Source of the DNA: Actinopolyspora lacussalsi subsp. righensis
Lineage (GTDB): Bacteria > Actinomycetota > Actinomycetes > Mycobacteriales > Pseudonocardiaceae
DNA length: 64,000 nucleotides
Direction: 5' to 3'
Assembly (NCBI RefSeq): GCF_900116555.1
Contig: NZ_FPAT01000006.1
Coordinates: 62,001 to 126,000 of the forward strand
A model generated the notes under the pieces. The model searched no databases. It was not told where the DNA came from and saw only the letters and a list, made by a program, of their open reading frames with translations. Shown here piece by piece: positions 1-7,322 of this stretch; within the stretch, counting starts at the first letter, position 1, and every line of letters starts with the position of its first letter. The position numbers and the translations under genes were made by a program.

Positions 1-277
1 CCGCGTTCACCAGCGCGTCGAGCCCGCCCAGGCTCGTCACGGCCTCGCTCACCACGGAGGTCACCGACTCCTCGTCGGCGGTGTCCAGCCGCACGGTGGT
101 CAGCCGTTCGGTGGTGCCCGCCTGCTCGGCCAGTCGCCGCGTCTCGGCCAGGCCGTCCTCGGAGATGTCGGCTGCCACCAGCCGCGCCCCCTCGGCCAAC
201 AGCCGCAGCGCGGTCGCCCGCCCTATCCCGGATGCCGCGCCGGTCACCAGTGCCCTGCGTCCCTCGAAACGGTTCAT
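1..277 (-). CDS. Short-chain dehydrogenase/reductase, C-terminus cut by window edge
   Basis: These are the first 92 codons of an SDR-family oxidoreductase; the rest lies left of the window. The ATG is at 275-277. The cofactor motif TGAASGIG follows at about residues 12-19, an acidic residue closes the second Rossmann strand (AADIS), and DALVNA at the edge is the beginning of the NNAG-type motif. The catalytic Ser-Tyr-Lys are outside the window, so neither substrate nor activity can be judged. SDRs of this kind use NAD(P)H in the cytoplasm. The family call is firm; the function is unknown. Confidence 0.85.
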   Translation of the reverse strand, partial: MNRFEGRRALVTGAASGIGRATALRLLAEGARLVAADISEDGLAETRRLAEQAGTTERLTTVRLDTADEESVTSVVSEAVTSLGGLDALVNA

Positions 278-536
278 GCTGTCGCCCCTCGCCTGTTCGA
301 ACGGCCGGCGGAACACCGAAGGACGGTTTTCGATCGAGCGCGGAGTCGATTCCCGGTACGGCGCTCTCCGCCGGAATTTCCCGGCGGATACTAGTGAGGC
401 GCGAAGCGGCGAAAACACCCGTGCCCGGGGCGAATACGCCGGGCGGACTGTTACGCACACGCTGAGTGCCCGATCGGCGGCGGTTCGATTCCGATCCTTT
501 CCCGAAACGAGGAACAGCCGATCCGGGAGAAACGAA
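278..536. other. Intergenic stretch with no recognisable gene
   Basis: This lies between the start of the truncated SDR and the terminator behind the ricin-fold gene. Open frames here read as arginine/serine-rich shadow translations without ribosome sites or family motifs. The SDR promoter must lie in its left part, but I see no clear -35/-10 pair. Confidence 0.5.
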
Positions 537-585
537 ACGGTCGGCTCGATCCTTTCCGATCCGTCGGAAGGAACGAGCCGACCGT
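537..585 (-). terminator. Hairpin terminator behind the ricin-fold gene
   Basis: The arms 537-548 and 574-585 are perfect 12-bp reverse complements, with a nested smaller stem inside the loop. It begins 20 bases past the stop codon of the minus-strand gene at 605-1174. There is no U-tract, which is usual for actinobacterial terminators. Confidence 0.75.
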
Positions 586-604
586 TCCGCTCGTCAGGTG
601 CGAA

Positions 605-1174
605 TCAGTCGATGGGAATGGCACTCCACCGCTGGGACAGGCTGTCCACGTCCTTGTTCAGCACGATGTCGCGCGAGGGGTAGGCCACCTGGTAGGGGTT
701 CATCACCCGGTGAGCGTTGTTGTACGGCGAGATGCGCAGCCCCTCGTCCTTGTCCACGTTCCACCACTGCTCGCGGTCACCGCGGTCGCAATCCCGCTGC
801 CGCACGTGGCGCAGCGCGTCCTGGTTGTTGGGTTGCAGGCAGAGACCCGAGCCGACGTTCTTGATGCGGAACACACCGCTGAAACCGGTGGGCAGGAACT
901 TCCACTGCTCCTGGAGCCGGTTCGCGTCGGTCCGGTGCTGGTACCACAGGTCCAGGATGCCGTTCTCCGAGGTGTTCCACCCCTTGGTGATCATGAACAG
1001 GTGGGCGCTGCGGTTGTAGAGGTGGTAGGGCTCGTCCAGCACGATCGAGGTCTGCGCCTCGCGCGCCTGTGGCCGCTGTTCGTGTTGTTCAGCGGCACCG
1101 GCCCCTGCCCCCATCACCCCGAGCGTGGAGAGCGTCGTGGCGAGCACCAGGGCGATCCGCTTGTTCAACTTCAC
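605..1174 (-). CDS. Secreted ricin-type beta-trefoil (RICIN) domain protein
   Basis: This 189-residue exported protein has a Sec signal peptide: a KLNKR positive start, a hydrophobic stretch at about residues 8-27 and small residues ending in GAGAA. The mature part is about one beta-trefoil domain. Three repeats carry the QxW-like signature (EQWKF, EQWWN, QRWSA), typical of carbohydrate-binding ricin B-like domains. No catalytic domain is attached, so it probably acts as a free secreted sugar-binding protein; the ligand is unknown. It stands alone between a terminator and a 400-bp upstream gap and is transcribed away from the gene at 1574. Confidence 0.75.
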   Translation of the reverse strand: MKLNKRIALVLATTLSTLGVMGAGAGAAEQHEQRPQAREAQTSIVLDEPYHLYNRSAHLFMITKGWNTSENGILDLWYQHRTDANRLQEQWKFLPTGFSGVFRIKNVGSGLCLQPNNQDALRHVRQRDCDRGDREQWWNVDKDEGLRISPYNNAHRVMNPYQVAYPSRDIVLNKDVDSLSQRWSAIPID

Positions 1175-1573
1175 CGGGATCCGGTCCTTCCTCGTATTCT
1201 TATCGAGATTCCCCGAAAACTGTCGAGCACTCGCGGAGCAAGATCAACATATCTTTCGTGTGAATCGCGGGAAATGCCTCAACACCCCGGTTTCGGACCC
1301 ACTTTCATCTCTCCCGAAACAGAAAGGAAAAGGTAGAGTCACGCACGCGGTCGCGTACCGGCCTCATCTCCGACACGAAGACAGCCCGACCGCTCTGTCG
1401 CGGCAGAAGCAACGAGCATCGTCCGAGCGGCTTCGTCGCGGAGCAGTGCCCGATGACAGTCGAAGACACCGGAGCGTTCCGGCCACGGAACATGGCATGA
1501 TCGCTTTGTGTTGAAGTGACCGCTCAACGTAGTCGTTGCGGCTACCTTCGATCAGCTGGGGAAACGCTGGAGC
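1175..1573. other. Divergent intergenic region, no gene seen
   Basis: This 399-bp gap separates two divergent genes. It is locally AT-richer near 1195-1275, consistent with promoters for the ricin-fold gene. The frames in it carry no ribosome site or motif that would support a gene. Confidence 0.5.
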
Positions 1574-2149
1574 ATGGGACAACGGCACGAGTTCGAGAAG
1601 CTCAACAGACAGGGCTGGGAAGCCGCTCGATCGTTGTGGCGAACCCTGCACTCGGGCACTGAACCACCGCCGGTGTCCCTGCCGGGGCTGGTGCTCCCCG
1701 GAGAACGTTGTTGGGGCGCTGCTCCGATCCTGTACGCACGATGGTGCGCCGCGGACGTCGACGTCCGTTACGGTGGCTTCGCGGCCGTGGGGAGCCCGGC
1801 TTTCGTGCTCGGGGCTTCACTGGCCAACTCCGCCAAGAACGCCAGACTGCGCAAGCAGGCGGAACGAATGGCAGCAGCGCAGTGGCGTTGGTTCCAGAAC
1901 ACGACCGCCATCGTCACCGATCGTGGAGTTCGTTGTCGCGCGGACGGTCGACTTCTGCCGTTCGACTACAGCACGGTCACCGGATGCTGGCCGGAGTTGC
2001 ACAACCAGACGTTGACACTGGAATTCGACCGCACCTCCCCGCTGCTGCTCGGGGGACCGTGGGCGGTGTGGACTTCGGTCGCCGTCACTTACCACCTGTT
2101 CGGGCAGCAGGCACTCTATTCGGGGGCACTGCGTCCGCTCGTGGAGTGA
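1574..2149 (+). CDS. Conserved-looking hypothetical protein, 191 residues
   Basis: I do not recognise the family. The ATG at 1574 is preceded by a weak purine-rich site (CTGGAG). The protein is soluble-looking, rich in Trp (RQGWEAARSLWR, AQWRWFQNT, GCWPE) and has an alanine/glycine segment at about 66-90 that could touch a membrane. Codon use with third-position GC matches its neighbours, which supports real coding. The C-terminal half (residues 105-180) alternates polar and hydrophobic residues like a beta-rich domain. It stands alone, with a hairpin about 170 bp downstream. Confidence 0.6.
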   Translation: MGQRHEFEKLNRQGWEAARSLWRTLHSGTEPPPVSLPGLVLPGERCWGAAPILYARWCAADVDVRYGGFAAVGSPAFVLGASLANSAKNARLRKQAERMAAAQWRWFQNTTAIVTDRGVRCRADGRLLPFDYSTVTGCWPELHNQTLTLEFDRTSPLLLGGPWAVWTSVAVTYHLFGQQALYSGALRPLVE

Positions 2150-2490
2150 GGCGGAACCCACTCACACGCGCCCCGCGAGCACTGCTTCCGCCGGATCAGG
2201 ATGCGACTTCCACCGCCGCACTCATCGACTTCCACCCCTTGGGCAGCACGATCTGCTCGTCGGCGCTGAGCAGGGTGATCTCCGGGGTGTGTCCTCGTGG
2301 CTTCGTAGCGAAGAAAGACTGGGAGCGGCAGTAGCGGCTCCCAGCCTTCAGCGATCGCGCTCAAAGAAACGCGAGCGGCAGTATCGCACACAGCGACCGA
2401 GCCGGTCGTTGGCAAGAACGTTGGCGGGAGACATCAGGCGGATACGTGTGCTGCTGTCGGTGGCGGAGCGACAGTGCGCTCGCCGACCGT
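2150..2490. other. Gene-poor gap with a hairpin and a possible gene remnant
   Basis: A perfect 8-bp stem (2319-2326 with 2337-2344) may end transcription of the gene at 1574. On the minus strand, about 2189-2345 reads as an open frame that ends naturally (LPKGWKSMSAAVEVAS then stop at 2189-2191), but it has no start codon and a stop just upstream. It may be the tail of a decayed gene. Confidence 0.35.
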
Positions 2491-3168
2491 TCAGGCAGCC
2501 ATGAGCCGTTCTCGGTACGGTGACGGTTCGCCGATGTGCCTCACCTCGCGATCTTCTCCACCGTCTCCGATTTCCGTCCATTTAGGATTTACCGCTGCGG
2601 AGCGGGAACGGCTCACTTCGAGGTGGTGTTTGCCGATGCAGCCGGATTCGGGGATCCGCTCGGGTACTTCGGGCAGGCTGAGCAGCCTGGCGAGGTCTTC
2701 CTCCGCGAGGCTGGTGGGGTGGCGTGGTCGTTGTCTGGCCGCGTTCGGGGGTCGGTAGTCGGGGTGGTTGAGCAGGGCGAGTCGTTCGGCCGGTGTGGGG
2801 TTGGGGTCGGGCCGGTGGCCGAGGGCGTCCCACCAGCCGGAGTCGGGTGAGCGGTCGGGGCCGTGCAGCACGATCGTGGCTCGCTCCAGCAGCGAGCCCT
2901 GCGGGATCGGGCCGCAGCTCGCCCCCGGCGTGCTGTTCCCGGTGGTTGCACTGTCGTCGCGGTGTTCGGCCGAGTTCGGTTTCTGGTGCCGCGCGAGCAG
3001 ACCGGCGACCGTCAGCGTGCCCGGACCGGCGTCGGCGTGCTCGCCGTGCCCGCCGCGTAGTGGGGCCAGGGCGTTGCCCACCGCCAGCGCCAGCACCGTT
3101 CCCAACAGCCACAGCAACCCGAGTGGTTGGTGCGGCACAGCCGGACCCAGCGTGCTCGCCGCCGTCAC
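2491..3168 (-). CDS. Hypothetical protein with one N-terminal membrane segment
   Basis: A 225-residue protein of unknown family. Residues about 14-36 (LGLLWLLGTVLALAVGNALA) form one likely membrane segment; the rest is a Pro/Arg/Asp-rich cytoplasmic-type region without a recognised domain. Its start overlaps the stop of the upstream gene (3165-3473) by four bases, so the two are translationally coupled. The pair is transcribed divergently from the XRE/DUF5753 regulator and may be controlled by it. The C-terminal residues are compositionally weaker, and the real length is less sure than the frame. Confidence 0.55.
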   Translation of the reverse strand: MTAASTLGPAVPHQPLGLLWLLGTVLALAVGNALAPLRGGHGEHADAGPGTLTVAGLLARHQKPNSAEHRDDSATTGNSTPGASCGPIPQGSLLERATIVLHGPDRSPDSGWWDALGHRPDPNPTPAERLALLNHPDYRPPNAARQRPRHPTSLAEEDLARLLSLPEVPERIPESGCIGKHHLEVSRSRSAAVNPKWTEIGDGGEDREVRHIGEPSPYRERLMAA

Positions 3169-3473
3169 AGCGCACCCCCGTGATCGCCGAAGCGTTCGCG
3201 GAGCTCGCGGCTGGTCTCCTGTTCCTGGCGCTCCTGCTGGCGGCCGTGCTCGATGGCCGCACTCATGCAGATGTCACAGGTCGGCACCAGCCAATCCACC
3301 TCGGACGGATCCGTCAGCACCACGTGCTGCCCGCACAACGTGTCGCGCCGCTGCTCCGGACGCGGCCGGACCTCCCGGGAGAACGCGTGCCGAAACCCGC
3401 CCACCGGGTTCCACCACACCACCGGACCCGACCAACCCCACCCCAACAACGGAACCTCAAGCACCACGAACAC
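3165..3473 (-). CDS. Small hypothetical protein, possible zinc site, first gene of divergent pair
   Basis: A 102-residue protein of unknown family. Two cysteine-containing motifs, TLCGQHV and PTCDICM, about 23 residues apart, with a histidine between them, suggest a small metal site of the kind used for structure or DNA binding, but this is inference. The C-terminus is a charged helix rich in Glu/Arg/Gln (QQERQEQETSRELRERF). It is followed with overlap by the membrane-anchored gene at 2491-3168 and shares a 132-bp AT-rich promoter region with the XRE regulator. Confidence 0.55.
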   Translation of the reverse strand: MFVVLEVPLLGWGWSGPVVWWNPVGGFRHAFSREVRPRPEQRRDTLCGQHVVLTDPSEVDWLVPTCDICMSAAIEHGRQQERQEQETSRELRERFGDHGGAL

Positions 3474-3605
3474 TCCTTACGTTGCAGATAATCACAATTA
3501 CAACCTGTTGCTTGTGAATATTACAAACAGATGGCTACGTGTGAATCGCTCGTGCGGGTGATAGTCGTATGATCAGGTCCGACTCCGACCGATCCGGGAA
3601 GGCTG
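3474..3605. promoter_or_regulatory. Divergent promoter region with inverted repeat
   Basis: This AT-rich 132-bp gap lies between the divergent hypothetical pair and the XRE gene. TCACAA (3492-3497) and TTGTGA (3512-3517) form a dyad with a 14-bp spacer, and ATTACAA recurs at about 3497-3503 and 3520-3526. It is the natural place for the adjacent XRE protein to bind. No binding evidence exists beyond the repeats. Confidence 0.45.
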
Positions 3606-4463
3606 ATGACCGCTACCGACTCGCCCGCCGTGCTACGGCGCTACATCGCGTTCGAGCTCAAACGGCTACGTGAAGCACGCGGATACACCCAGGCACAGGT
3701 AGCCAGCTACATGCGATGCGCCCAGAGCCGCATCACTCATGTGGAAAGTCAGCGCAACCTGCCCAGGCTGGAGTTTCTGGAGAAGCTGCTGCGCTACTAC
3801 GACTGCACTGAGGAGCAGGTGCGGCACTTCGGCGGGCTACTGGAACAGGCCAACACCAAGTCGTGGTGGACCGGTATCGACCACAGTAGGGAACCGCTCC
3901 AGTTCGACCTCTACCTCGGCCTGGAGGAAGGGGCCTCACGGATCGAGAGCTACGACCCGCTGCTGGTCCCCGGCTTGCTGCAAACCCCGGAGTACGCCGA
4001 GGCCATCATTCGAGCGGGACAGCAAACCGAACACGACCTCGACCGGCAGGTGAATCTCCGCGTACGACGACAGTCGACCCTGACACGCTCAGACAACCCC
4101 ACCCACCTCTGGACGGTCCTCGACGAACAGGCCCTCGACCGTCCAGTGGCGGCACCCGCCGTCATGTGCGAACAGCTGGACAAACTGCTGGAAACGGCAG
4201 AGCTCGCCAACGTCACTCTGCAAGTCTGTCCCGTCGCCGTAGGTGGACACCCGGCCCTGACTGGTCCGTTCACCATCCTGCACTTCCCCATGCCGCACGA
4301 TCCCGGAGTCGTCTACATCGAAACCCGCCTCAAGGGGCTCTGGTTCGAGGAACAACCCGAGATCGACCAGTACACCCAGATGATGAATCACCTTCGCACC
4401 ATCGCCGCTTCTCCGGAACAATCGAAGAGACTGCTCAACGACAAACGCAAGGAGCACACCTGA
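3606..4463 (+). CDS. XRE-family regulator with DUF5753 domain
   Basis: A 285-residue DNA-binding regulator of the large actinobacterial XRE/DUF5753 class. Residues about 15-70 form the helix-turn-helix (KRLREARGYTQAQVASYM...AQSRITHVES); the DUF5753 sensor-like domain follows from about residue 95 (WWTGIDHSR) to 275, including LLVPGLLQTPEYAEA and the VYIET segment. Its stop overlaps the start of the DUF397 gene by four bases, the standard pairing for this family. Such pairs act in development or specialised metabolism in Streptomyces; the target here is unknown. Confidence 0.93.
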   Translation: MTATDSPAVLRRYIAFELKRLREARGYTQAQVASYMRCAQSRITHVESQRNLPRLEFLEKLLRYYDCTEEQVRHFGGLLEQANTKSWWTGIDHSREPLQFDLYLGLEEGASRIESYDPLLVPGLLQTPEYAEAIIRAGQQTEHDLDRQVNLRVRRQSTLTRSDNPTHLWTVLDEQALDRPVAAPAVMCEQLDKLLETAELANVTLQVCPVAVGGHPALTGPFTILHFPMPHDPGVVYIETRLKGLWFEEQPEIDQYTQMMNHLRTIAASPEQSKRLLNDKRKEHT

Positions 4464-4663
4464 TGCGAGACACCACTGCACCCCACTGGCGCATCTCCAG
4501 CTACTCCAACGACATCGGCCAATGCGTCGAAGTCGGCTTCGCCGAGACCACCATCGCCGTCCGCGATACCAAGAACCGGCAGGGCGGCACCCTCACCGTC
4601 AGCCCAGCGGCCTGGACCGGATTCCTGGACCGTCTCAAAACCGGCGGCTACGAGCAGGACTGA
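4463..4663 (+). CDS. DUF397 protein, partner of the XRE regulator
   Basis: This 66-residue protein starts at an ATG inside the TGA stop of the XRE gene, so translation is coupled. The DUF397 signature is plain: WRISSYSNDIGQCVEV, then VRDTKNRQGG, then the AWTGFLDRLKTGG tail. DUF397 proteins accompany XRE-DUF5753 regulators throughout actinobacteria and are proposed to antagonise or modulate them, in a toxin-antitoxin-like or anti-regulator role. The complete reading frame extends upstream inside the XRE gene, but homologous proteins begin at this methionine. Confidence 0.93.
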   Translation: MRDTTAPHWRISSYSNDIGQCVEVGFAETTIAVRDTKNRQGGTLTVSPAAWTGFLDRLKTGGYEQD

Positions 4664-4687
4664 CCCAACCAACACCGCTACACCGTG

Positions 4688-4730
4688 GCCGGGGCGTCGA
4701 TTTCCCGCGAAACTCCCAGAGCCCCGGCGC
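4688..4730 (+). repeat. Type A intergenic palindrome, terminator-like variant
   Basis: The palindromic core ATTTCCCGCGAAAC (4700-4713, one mismatch from the consensus) sits inside a GGGGC/GCCCC outer stem (about 4690-4725). This variant matches the copy at 5826-5864, including the flank up to GACAGCG. It lies 25 bp after the DUF397 stop and may double as a terminator. Confidence 0.7.
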
Positions 4731-4865
4731 GGGACAGCGTCTCAGGTCGCACTCGGGCACCCACGCAGCATCGTTGACCCCGGTAGCGCGTGATCAGTAA
4801 CGTCGCCGAACGTCGCACCACAGAGCGACACCGAAGCAGCGCACAACACTGGTGATCCCACACCG

Positions 4866-5261
4866 ATGAACGACCCGCAACAGGTCACCAACAGCCTGTC
4901 CGACACCAACGACGCGATGCGCGGCATCATCACCGCCGCCAACAACGGCGAGTTCGTCATCACCCCCGACGCGGGCGACGAACTCATCCAGATCTTCCAG
5001 GAGATCGAGGACTGGACAGGGAAAGTGCTGGACGAAATGGGAATCATCAAGCAACGCACTCTGCTGGGCAACAGTCCCGCTGGTGTAGCCATCGCGGATT
5101 TCAACCAGCAGGTCGCAACCGGGGATGAGGACTCGTTCGAGGAAATGATCCTACGCATCCAGGACAACGCCCCGAAGGTCGTCCAAGCTCTCCGCGAAGG
5201 CACCCGGCTTTACCAGGAAACCGACGAAGGCAACGCCACCAACCTCGGAAAGCAGGCATGA
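4866..5261 (+). CDS. Small acidic protein preceding a DUF3558 lipoprotein
   Basis: This 131-residue protein has no signal peptide and reads as mostly helical (DELIQIFQEIEDWTGKVLDEM, EEMILRIQDNAPKVVQALREG). Its size, helical make-up, a central GNSPAG turn and position directly before a DUF3558 lipoprotein recall the ESX/WXG100-like small proteins of Pseudonocardiales, but the WxG motif is absent and the assignment is inference. Its stop overlaps the lipoprotein start by four bases (5258-5261), so the pair is coupled. Confidence 0.65.
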   Translation: MNDPQQVTNSLSDTNDAMRGIITAANNGEFVITPDAGDELIQIFQEIEDWTGKVLDEMGIIKQRTLLGNSPAGVAIADFNQQVATGDEDSFEEMILRIQDNAPKVVQALREGTRLYQETDEGNATNLGKQA

Positions 5262-5800
5262 CCACCATGCCCCGACACTCCACAACAACCCGCGCCACCC
5301 TGCTGGTAACACTCGCCACAGGCAGCTTCCTACTGCTTTCCGCTTGTAGTGGCAACAGCACCGGTGAAGACGCGGGATCTACCAAGGACACCACAACGAG
5401 TACCGAACCGGCACTCGCACAGATCAATCCATGCGAGCAAATCACTCCAGCCAACAAGGAAAATCTCAAAATCGAGAAACAGGGCGAGAAGGATGAGATC
5501 GTAGGCGCTCCAACATGTAGTTGGCAGACCTCGAACGGATCACTCATACTCGCTTTTCATCCGGACAAAGGAATCGAGGAGCTGAATTTCTCGGACGGCG
5601 AGGAGGGTTCGTACTCAGTAAGCGGGGAAAAAGGTAAGATCGTCCGCGGAAACACCGGCGACAACTGCTCCGTGACCATACCGTTCAGCGAAAGCTCCTC
5701 CGTGAACATCGGCGCAAGGGTCGACGACATCCCCTCGTCCTGCGAACTGGCGAAGCGGGCCGCGCCTATGGTGTGGGAGAACCTCTCGAAGCAGAGCTGA
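5258..5800 (+). CDS. DUF3558-type lipoprotein
   Basis: A 180-residue lipoprotein. The N-terminal hydrophobic segment ends in the lipobox LLSAC (Cys about 31), followed by a Ser/Thr-rich linker and a compact domain starting INPCEQITPANKENL, typical of DUF3558. Paired cysteines (NPCEQ/PTCSW and NCSVT/SSCEL) suggest two disulfides outside the membrane. DUF3558 proteins are abundant, poorly understood cell-envelope lipoproteins of Pseudonocardiales. The GTG/ATG cluster at its start leaves a three-residue uncertainty (ATG 5258 or 5267); the overlap with the upstream gene favours 5258. Confidence 0.85.
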   Translation: MTTMPRHSTTTRATLLVTLATGSFLLLSACSGNSTGEDAGSTKDTTTSTEPALAQINPCEQITPANKENLKIEKQGEKDEIVGAPTCSWQTSNGSLILAFHPDKGIEELNFSDGEEGSYSVSGEKGKIVRGNTGDNCSVTIPFSESSSVNIGARVDDIPSSCELAKRAAPMVWENLSKQS

Positions 5801-5825
5801 CCAACAGGCGCCGTTTACGCCGCAG

Positions 5826-5864
5826 CTGGGGCGTCGATTTCCCACGAAATTTGCGAAGCCCCAG
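5826..5864 (+). repeat. Type A intergenic palindrome within a terminator-like stem
   Basis: The core ATTTC-CCAC-GAAAT (5837-5850) is enclosed by a perfect 7-bp outer stem, CTGGGGC (5826-5832) with GCCCCAG (5858-5864). It starts 25 bp after the DUF3558 stop and resembles the copy at 4688-4730 far more than the other copies. Confidence 0.8.
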
Positions 5865-5998
5865 TGCAAGACAGCGCACCGAGAGACGCCCAAAGTTTCA
5901 CGGCGACGATGTAGCTCTCGGAGCACCGCGCTCAGCCGCTCGACTCGTGTCGGCACGGCCACTCGAAGTCGGCAAACGGGTACTCGGAGCCGCGCCAC

Positions 5999-6454
5999 TC
6001 AGTCCTCCAACCCGTGCGCCACGGTGTCGAGCGCGTCGGTCAGCGCGGCCAGTTGTTCGCGGCTGAGCAGGTCGATCAGCGAAGAGCGGACCAACTCCAC
6101 GTGGCCGGGCGCCACCCGGTTCAGCTTCGCCATGCCCTCCTCGGTCAGCACCGCGAACACCCCGCGATCGTCGCCGGGGCACGAGCTGCGATACACCAGT
6201 CCGGCCTTCTCGAGCTTGCCGATCTGGTACGAAGCCCCGCTCTTGGAGGTCAGCAGCGACTCGGCCAGCTCGGTCATCCGCAGCTGCCACTCCGGCTCGT
6301 CGGCCAGCCGCACCAGGATCTCGTACTGCGGATGCGACAGTCCCTCCTGCTCACGCAGGTGATGTTCCACACGCCGCTCCACCCGGTGGCTCGCCGCCAG
6401 AAAGGCGTTCCACGCGGCCTTTTCCTCGGAGTCCAGCCACCTTGGTTGCGTCAT
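5999..6454 (-). CDS. MarR-family transcriptional regulator
   Basis: A 151-residue winged-helix repressor. The start at 6452-6454 (MTQPRWLDSEE) is preferred over the longer frame because upstream sequence holds the operator palindrome. The MarR core is clear: LSHPQYEILVRL, the recognition helix region LLTSKSGASYQIGKLEKAGLV, then the wing DDRGVFAVLTEEGMA. It is divergent from the DoxX gene, with two palindromes in the shared 111-bp gap, so it very likely represses itself and doxX. A cysteine in YRSSCPGDDRG could be redox-sensing; this is conjecture. Confidence 0.92.
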   Translation of the reverse strand: MTQPRWLDSEEKAAWNAFLAASHRVERRVEHHLREQEGLSHPQYEILVRLADEPEWQLRMTELAESLLTSKSGASYQIGKLEKAGLVYRSSCPGDDRGVFAVLTEEGMAKLNRVAPGHVELVRSSLIDLLSREQLAALTDALDTVAHGLED

Positions 6455-6469
6455 GCACCCATCATAGCG

Positions 6470-6519
6470 GTTGTTCGAATTTGAACAACCCGGTAATTTG
6501 GCGCTGGTTTCAATTTGAA
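6470..6519. promoter_or_regulatory. Two MarR-type operator palindromes
   Basis: Site 1 (6470-6489) has arms GTTGTTC and GAACAAC around a 6-bp centre. Site 2 (6509-6519) is TTCAATTTGAA. Both share the inner core TT(C/T)...AATTTGAAC, and their centres are about 34 bp apart. Site 1 lies just upstream of the regulator start and site 2 just upstream of the DoxX ribosome site, so each could block one promoter. Confidence 0.75.
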
Positions 6520-6565
6520 CTACCCGAGTCGGGACAACCCGACGCCGAACCACAGGAGGAAGACC

Positions 6566-7000
6566 GTGCCGCAGTTACCAACCGCAGTCCGCGATCTCGC
6601 CCTGCTTCTCGGGCGAGTCGTGCTCGGAATCGTGTTCATCGTGCACGGCCTGCAGAAACTCACCCAGTGGGGAATCAGCGGCACCGCCGAATCGTTCGCG
6701 GGCATGGGAATACCCGCCCCCGGCCTGTCCGCGTGGTTCGCCGCGCTGGTGGAAACGCTGGGCGGCATCGCACTGATCCTGGGAGTAGCACTGCCGCTCG
6801 CAGGCGTGCTGTTGGCGGCGGTCATGCTCGGGGCGTTGTTCTTCGTCCACCTCAGCCAGGGCTTCTCCGGTTACGAGTACGTGCTCGTGCTGGCCGCCGC
6901 CGCACTCACCCTCGGCTTCAGCGGCGGCAACTACTCGGTCGACCGGCTGCTGCGCAAACCGCGCGAATCGGAAGCCACTCCGAGTACGACGAACGCCTGA
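6566..7000 (+). CDS. DoxX-family integral membrane protein
   Basis: This 144-residue protein has four predicted membrane segments. The GTG at 6566-6568 is chosen because a strong AGGAGGA site (6554-6560) lies five bases upstream; the longer TTG frame would overlap an operator. Typical DoxX features are LLLGRVVLGIVFIVHGLQKL at the N-terminus, the glycine-rich ALVETLGGIALILG second segment, and a final helix ending GGNYSVDRLL. Family members associate with thiol/redox stress and sulfur metabolism in mycobacteria (DoxX-SseA-SodA complex). The divergent MarR gene suggests induction by small organic or electrophilic compounds. Confidence 0.9.
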   Translation: MPQLPTAVRDLALLLGRVVLGIVFIVHGLQKLTQWGISGTAESFAGMGIPAPGLSAWFAALVETLGGIALILGVALPLAGVLLAAVMLGALFFVHLSQGFSGYEYVLVLAAAALTLGFSGGNYSVDRLLRKPRESEATPSTTNA

Positions 7001-7134
7001 ACAACGTTCGCACGGGCCACGACGCGGTACTCGGCACCGCGTCGCACCGGCACGAGCTGCCCGGGCCCAGGACGCGAAGGGGCATCCGAAGCGGAGGTCC
7101 CGGGTACAGGACAGCCCGGGAAACGGCGAATACC

Positions 7135-7194
7135 GGGTGGGACCGTGACCTCCTCGGACGAGGGATCCGACAGTGTCCGGTCACGGTCCCACCC
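7135..7194. terminator. Long bidirectional hairpin between converging genes
   Basis: The 16-bp arms 7135-7150 and 7179-7194 are perfect reverse complements around a 28-base loop. It lies between the converging doxX-like gene and the minus-strand kinase operon and can end transcription from either side. The rest of the 322-bp gap holds the type A repeat and no gene. Confidence 0.8.
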
Positions 7195-7233
7195 TCGCGG
7201 GACGGCGAAAGGAGGCGCCAACCGCCCCACGAC

Positions 7234-7300
7234 GGCGTCAATTTCTCGCGAAATCGCCGCGCCCCACGGGAAGCGACCCCACGGGAAGCGACCCCGTGGG
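7234..7300 (+). repeat. Type A palindrome followed by a short tandem repeat
   Basis: The perfect core ATTTCTCGCGAAAT is at 7241-7254, with the standard right flank CGCCGCG. It is followed by two copies of CCCCACGGGAAGCGA (about 7262-7291) and the complementary CCCGTGGGG, giving a further small hairpin close to the kinase stop codon. Confidence 0.75.
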
Positions 7301-7322
7301 GAACGATCTCGGCCCGTGAGTC

